Of a DNA stretch of 24,951 nt, positions 20,401 to 24,951 are shown piece after piece. A model generated the notes under the pieces. It had not been told where the DNA came from and searched no databases. It worked only from the letters and a program-made list of their open reading frames with translations. The DNA is from Serpula lacrymans var. lacrymans S7.9 (lineage: Eukaryota; Basidiomycota; Agaricomycetes; Boletales; Serpulaceae), in contig NW_006763309.1 in the NCBI RefSeq assembly GCF_000218685.1, positions 1 through 24,951 on the forward strand, read 5' to 3'. How positions within the stretch are numbered: the stretch's first letter is position 1; the number at the start of each line of letters is the position of its first letter. The position numbers were made by a program, and so were the translations under genes.

Positions 20401-21005
20401 CACAAACACCATATTCAAAGACTTTCGCAAGAGACTATCAACGTTTATGACAGATTTCTTACCCGCATATGGAATTCCATTTCCAGAAGGGAAAGGCATT
20501 AAATTTTTGCCTTCTGATCTCGTATGTTCATGTCCACCCTCAAAATTTCAATTTAATCACTACACAACAGATCAAAGAGTATCGGTATTTAAAAGTTAGC
20601 TATGAGTCAACTGTCGATTGGCAAGAGGCACAAGATTATCTATGTTGCAGCCCCAACTTCCATGGTCATGAACGCCGTGACAGTGTCATCATACAGACTG
20701 TCAATGGCGAAATATTTGCTCGCCTCCTTTTTCTGTTTGTGTGTACAGTGGATAAAGTGCAGTACCCACTTGCCATGATACAGCCGTTCGATTCACCCAC
20801 AGGCGTGGCTCATCGTAAAGATAAGGCTTTAGGCCTAATTAGGGTGCGAGCAAGGTCTCAAGCAGCTTGTGAATTCGTCAGTATACATTCCATCATCTGG
20901 GGGGCTCTTATTGTTGAAGACTTCAGTAAAGTTGGCGATTCATTTGTGGTTGGTGTGGTTGATGGAGATATGTTCTTACGCCTACAGCATTTACGTCAAA
21001 TTTGA
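17440..21005 (+). pseudogene. Plavaka-type DNA transposase gene, intron-bearing, two in-frame stops
   Basis: The core is recognisable from about 17893: LDFEFAEFMLEAALSKAQ, YYRPLWDWALDLL, LAPHFEWDAKWLYKYNG, IIYADKSKLSLFG (about 18668-18706), YVNFKCIVWHEAFY (in a second frame after an intron at about 18806-18867), CPCPVCYVP (about 19160), SFDPLHAYSAGLWGNHIW (about 19407-19460), KNWNFPKAHTHKHAFDDI, NTKPNEKLHGPLKKLY and, near the end, DYLCCSPNFHGHERRDSV. This block order is that of Plavaka transposases (CMC-type, basidiomycete-expanded). About ten short introns separate the blocks. Two codons break the frame: TAG at 18099-18101, just before the FEFAE block, and TGA at 19317-19319, where an Arg codon is expected. 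One intron near 20167 seems to have a GC donor. The 5' exons before 17893 are uncertain. The gene ends at TGA 21003-21005. Overall it is a young remnant. Confidence 0.85.
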
Positions 21006-21407
21006 TTCCCTGTTAACTTTGATGCAGCTCATTTCTTTTTCAGACAGTTTGAACAGCACATTATTGAATAAAAATATTGATTTGGAATATAATGATTGTG
21101 TCCATGCTATACTGTTCAGAAAAAGTCTAAGGAAGACTCCGGCAGAGACTTGATGAACCGGAGTCTCAAAAGTGCAGCAAATGACAACCACCATGTCTCA
21201 AAATGTTTGATGTTGATGAGCCTTCATTGATGCTTCATCGGGCTCTTCAACTTGCCTGGTCCTCAGAACATAACTAGCCGACCCAACTGGTTGGACCAAT
21301 TCCGCATTGGCTTTGCCAGTGAATATTACAATTGACATACCAGTACCTACTCACACTTTACTTTTCCTACTTTACTTTTACTTTTTTTCAAGTCACATGA
21401 CCAGTCA
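21006..21407. other. 3' flank of the transposase remnant
   Basis: No gene is present. It probably includes the 3' end of the Plavaka-type element; no terminal inverted repeat could be matched with the 5' side. At 21392-21413 two 10-bp arms (GTCACATGAC and GTCATGTGAC) form a perfect inverted repeat with a 2-nt spacer, set in CTTTACTTTT-like repeats. Confidence 0.45.
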
Positions 21408-21812
21408 TGTGACCATTTACTTTACTTTTCATTTTCGGACCTTTCCTTTGATTTTCAATCTCCGCTTTAACCTTGTACTGTAGTTTTCACACTGTGCCAT
21501 GTGGCACTTCCCTTTTTAGTTCAAACTCCACCTTTCTCGCGCAGCGCTGCCTTTATTCTTATTTAAGATACAAATATCTCACGCAGTGGAGCTGGTCACA
21601 CGGGCTAGGCCCCATGACATCAGCAGCCACTGCCTCTAGCAACTGTACAGTACATATGTACAAACAAACATGTATTCAGTATATATACAAGAGCAATACA
21701 TGGGGAAGGACTCAGCGAGTCCTCCTGTTGTATACCAACTAACTCACTGCATTCCAAGGGGTAACCACTCCCTCTTCATCTTCTTTATAGTGTGTTCCTG
21801 TGTGCTGTTGAT
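21408..21812 (+). mobile_element. Divergent relative of LTR family A, ends degraded
   Basis: From about 21434 to 21812 the sequence follows the LTR at 15158-15574 step by step: the CCTTTGATTTTC opening, GTGCCATGTGGCAC, CAGTGGAGCTGGTCACAC, TATA-like AGTATATATAC, GGACTCAGCGAGTCC, ACCAACTAACTCACTGCA and GGGGTAACCACTCCCTC. The first 28 bases differ (TGTGACC in place of TGTTACA), and the 3' terminal part is replaced by unrelated sequence. No target duplication was found. It is an older or different-subfamily LTR. Confidence 0.75.
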
Positions 21813-22244
21813 GATGAGAACTGCTGTTAGAAAACCACACACAAAAACAAACTAACACACAATCCTCCCAGATTCCACGGAACTTGTTTATGGGCTTTGC
21901 CTCCTAAAACAGTGGGTGCTCTGGTTGTTCGTGGGGTGGTATGTATAAGGATCTTTCAAAGTAAAACCCAGAGATATATAGGTGTGGGCTTTGAGGAGGA
22001 GGGATAGTTGAATTTATAGATGATAGGGGCTTAGTAACGAGTATAGATGAGCACTACCTTGCTAATTGTAGCACAAGGTAGGTTTGAGAACGACAAGGAT
22101 GAAGAGGTGACGAGGTTCCCAGTGATAGCAGGCTCCTGATGCACAAACTGTAGTGCTCAGAAGGACTCTAATCGAAAGGGATAACAATCACTTCAAAAGT
22201 GGGAAGTGACGATGACAGCAGTTGACAATGGTAGAAGTGGGAAG
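21813..22244. other. Intergenic stretch, possible retroelement-internal leftover
   Basis: No gene was recognised. A short inverted repeat CTACCTTG/CAAGGTAG (about 22054-22081) could form a hairpin. GTAGAAGTGGGAAG-like words are repeated near 22195-22245, next to the LTR-like segment that follows. Confidence 0.35.
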
Positions 22245-22521
22245 TGTTGTGACCACACTGGATCACAAGTAGCAGAGTAGTGAACTTGAGAGTAGAGAAG
22301 AAGTCTTGATTGGAGTTCTTGTTTTTTTACAAGGTAAAATACAGGGGTTTATATAGTAAAAGAAAAGTAGGCTATGCATAGTATAGCTGTGCAAAAAGAA
22401 TGAGAAAGAATATGAAGGAAGGAATGTACGCTGACGAATTCTGCGTAGGTAGTACAGGATAAGATTGTCAAAAAAAGGAAAAGAAAGAGATAGAACAATG
22501 AATGCTGTGAGTAATGTCACA
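22245..22521 (-). mobile_element. LTR-like segment, minus orientation
   Basis: Read on the minus strand, it runs from TGTGACATTACTCAC to GTGGTCACAACA with TG...CA ends. A TATATAAACCCC box sits about 110 bp before the end, the order seen in LTRs. No flanking target duplication and no second copy were found, so it may be one end of a longer, rearranged element or a chance resemblance. Confidence 0.35.
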
Positions 22522-22766
22522 GGTTTGTACAGCCATAAAGTAAAGTCCAATAGCAAAAAGAGAGCAGGAAAATCATGATGTCATGGGAAGATGCAGTAAA
22601 CAAAGGGCAAGGCAAAACACTATCAGTATCAACACAGTTCCTTTATTGTCAGTCAGGCATTCTAAAAAAATATGTGTCCATAAAAATGATTCAAAAATCA
22701 AAAATAATTGCACTGTAAATGAATGTTCTGCTGAAGAAAAAGAAACTGGAGCCACCGGTCCACCAC

Positions 22767-23504
22767 CTAGTCCAAATCCGACAGTTCCATGGCCTTACCA
22801 ATGGACTGGTTGTGTTGGACCACCTGATCAAACGAGGGAGGGAGAGGAGTAGTTCCAATTTGGAACAAGTGAGTCCCAGGCAGTGTGTGATAGGTGTAGC
22901 TGTAGCGAAGACGATGGACAAAAGATAAGTGTACCCAAGTGAATGGGACAGCAATGAACATGGGCGACGCAAGGGGATGAACCTTCTCCAGCTCAAAAAC
23001 TACCAACCCACGCTCCAACCAGGCAAGACGAGCGGCCAATGTTTTGATAGTATATGATGGCAGATCGACGTCATGAAGATGGACCTGTTGCCCTATTTGG
23101 ACCGGCCGCCAGGGCTTTGCTGATATCAGCAGTGGCACGTGGTAGTCTACGGATTGGCGACGGAAGCGGATAGGAAGTGGTGACATCAGAAATGGTGGGG
23201 GTGCAAATAAGATGAGGAGGAGGAGGGTGGAGGTGACGGAAAAGTGGATTAGAATGGGGATCCAGAAACGACCGTCAGGTGAGAATAAAAAGGAGAGGAA
23301 GGGGCCCATGGTGGGGCTAGGCAAAGGAAGGGGAGTAAGGGAAACGACAAAAGCGAGGGCGCAATGCAATGTGTAGCCAGTGGCAACGCAAAAATTTGCC
23401 AAAATGCCAAAATGCGGAAAGTACCGAATGGAAAAGCAAAGGTGAGCGTGACTGGATTGCCTAATAGAGGTGATGCTGATCAGCCACAAGTTCGAAAAAG
23501 GCAA
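22767..23504 (-). CDS. Unassigned 245-codon ORF
   Basis: This is an uninterrupted minus-strand frame, the longest in this AT-rich end. It has hydrophobic segments near residues 30-60 and 85-110 and a more ordinary soluble-looking C-terminal half (for example WLERGLVVFELEKVHPLA). I recognise no domain. No promoter or splice signals support it. It could be a piece of a mobile element or a chance ORF. Confidence 0.25.
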   Translation of the reverse strand: MPFSNLWLISITSIRQSSHAHLCFSIRYFPHFGILANFCVATGYTLHCALAFVVSLTPLPLPSPTMGPFLSFLFSPDGRFWIPILIHFSVTSTLLLLILFAPPPFLMSPLPIRFRRQSVDYHVPLLISAKPWRPVQIGQQVHLHDVDLPSYTIKTLAARLAWLERGLVVFELEKVHPLASPMFIAVPFTWVHLSFVHRLRYSYTYHTLPGTHLFQIGTTPLPPSFDQVVQHNQSIGKAMELSDLD

Positions 23505-24951
23505 TATTAATTACTATTCCACGTGGCACTGTGTCTGTGTGGTGCAAAGGCGAGTCTTTTCGAATATTCGCTTTGTTATTGACACCTGTCCATGCTACCA
23601 ATCAACTTTGGTGCATGACAGCGGCATTCAGCAGCAATTTTGGGGTCATCAAGAAGACTTGAGACTTTGACATGGCGGCCCCGCTGAGAGGTTGGTAAAT
23701 CCTCAGTCTTTATTTATGTATTTGCCCATTGTCTGATTGCTCAACCACCACTTGTCTTTGCAAGATTACTGCTTTGTGCTGCAATCTCTGACACCGGCAA
23801 CCCGTTTATTCCCTTCAACACCAACTGCAGATAGCTTCAAATAGCCCTGGCTTGCGTCGCCTCAAGCCCGTGCTTGCCCCCATGTCACTGTGTCTTCAAG
23901 GACTTGATTTTTTTGTTGATCAACTTCAATGCCCATGCCAACTCCTTTTGGCAATTTGTTTTCTTCTGACACCGTGCTTCTCAAGCAGGGATCTCTAGTG
24001 TGCAACACTGTTTCTTCCTCACTGGTTTCTGTTAGTTTTGGTGATTCTGCACCTTTGTGCTACCTCTATATTTTCATCTCTATATTTTCATTCCTTTCTC
24101 TATCTATTCTTCTATCATTCACTATTGATTGTGTTCTCTATTATTTCGCCTTTGTGGCTGCTTTGTTTACCTTTGTTTACAAAACTTCGGACAGTACTGC
24201 AGAGTCCAATGCTTCCTATTCTCTAGTTACTCACATTGGACTCTAGGTACTGTATACCTGTCATACTCTCTAATAATATAGTTACTCACATTGGACTCTA
24301 GTTCCAGTCCCTGATTGCTCTCAGCAAGTGGCTAGACACTTCCTTCAAGCTTTGTTCTTAATAGGTTATGAGCCCTGTGCTCTAGCCATCTTCCTGACCT
24401 CATATCTCACCATCCAAGTGTCCTACTGCTTATCCATCGTAACCATTGTCTTCTGGGACTCTTATTATCTCATCCATCACCTCAGATTACTCTGATCTCA
24501 TCTTGATCTCCAACAACAACTCCTTGTTGCAAGTTACCCCCATTTTGGACGCTTTTTTGGTCTTATCTGCACCATATCTCGCCCAATCCTTATCTGATTG
24601 TCCTGTAACTTCTACCATCGTCTTCTACGGCCTAAATAACCCTAGGAGACCTGTCAGAGCAGTTGGATTTGAGCTGGATCTTTCTGTGAGCCTTCATCAT
24701 CATTTGATCACCTTTTGGCCCCCTATTCCATATCTCCACATCCTGTGCTTGGATCTTGTGATATTTGGGCCATCTATTACTCTATAAAAATGTTCCCTAT
24801 ACCTCTGATTTGGTGGCAATCCATCCATCTTATCTGTCTCTGCATCAATTTCGACTTTTTGCCCTATTTTTCGCTTTTTGGCATATCTGGTGTGTGCGTA
24901 AAGCTCCAATCGGTCTCTACTCTGTCCATTATCAGATAGAACAAGCCTATT
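23505..24951. other. AT- and T-rich right end, no gene recognised
   Basis: Small ORFs here (for example 23929-24246 and 24446-24787, plus) are hydrophobic products of T-rich sequence without family resemblance. The only clear structure is a direct repeat of about 20 bp (AGTTACTCACATTGGACTCT) at about 24225-24244 and 24281-24300. Confidence 0.45.

Noticed and set aside
23929..24246. Hydrophobic ORF of 105 codons at the right end
   Set aside because: It is a T-rich stretch whose translation is hydrophobic by composition. No family or signals were seen.
1..24951. CRISPR arrays, operons, ribosome-binding sites
   Set aside because: The window is a fungal nuclear region with spliced genes. The repeats present are mobile-element derived and not regularly spaced.

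Overview
The window is nuclear DNA of a filamentous basidiomycete, most likely an Agaricomycete. Evidence: genes broken by many 45-90 bp GT-AG introns, FunK1-type kinases, a Plavaka-type transposase, an intron-rich histone H2B gene and a very large cell-wall alpha-glucan synthase. No ribosome-binding sites or operons are expected. A run of exactly 100 N (10687-10786) marks an assembly gap.

Left half (1-13.2 kb), gene-bearing. The main gene is a complete alpha-1,3-glucan synthase (2425-10569, + strand). I could assemble it as 21 exons that keep one frame and give about 2340 residues: signal peptide, extracellular amylase-like domain, one membrane segment, cytosolic starch-synthase-like glycosyltransferase, Ser-rich linker, and a multi-pass C-terminal membrane domain ending in a conserved KEQL tail. 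Downstream and convergent, past the gap, is a complete five-exon histone H2B gene (11066-11718, - strand, 141 aa). Between them a coding-looking stretch right after the gap hints at another gene hidden in it. These genes are bracketed by two direct copies of a FunK1-kinase fragment. The left copy (about 366-1601) is broken by two small deletions. The right copy (12011-12976) is open but lacks its N-terminal part. The duplicated block is about 1.2 kb, its copies about 11.4 kb apart.

Right half (13.2-24.95 kb), repeat-dominated and AT-richer. In order: a likely small solo LTR (13253-13500); tandem about 210 bp repeats leading into a foldback with about 410 bp arms and a tRNA-Met-like sequence in its loop (13753-14840); two solo LTRs of one family in opposite orientations, each with its own target-site duplication (15158-15574 and 16649-17062); a decayed Plavaka-type transposase gene (about 17440-21005) with two in-frame stops; a third, divergent LTR relative (about 21408-21812); another LTR-like segment (22245-22521); and about 2.4 kb of AT-rich sequence with one unassigned ORF.

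The left half is therefore a housekeeping/cell-wall block (glucan synthase plus H2B) and the right half a nest of transposable elements. The items most worth following up are the foldback with its tRNA-like loop, the FunK1 duplication around the cell-wall gene, the nearly intact Plavaka transposase, and the orphan exon beside the gap.
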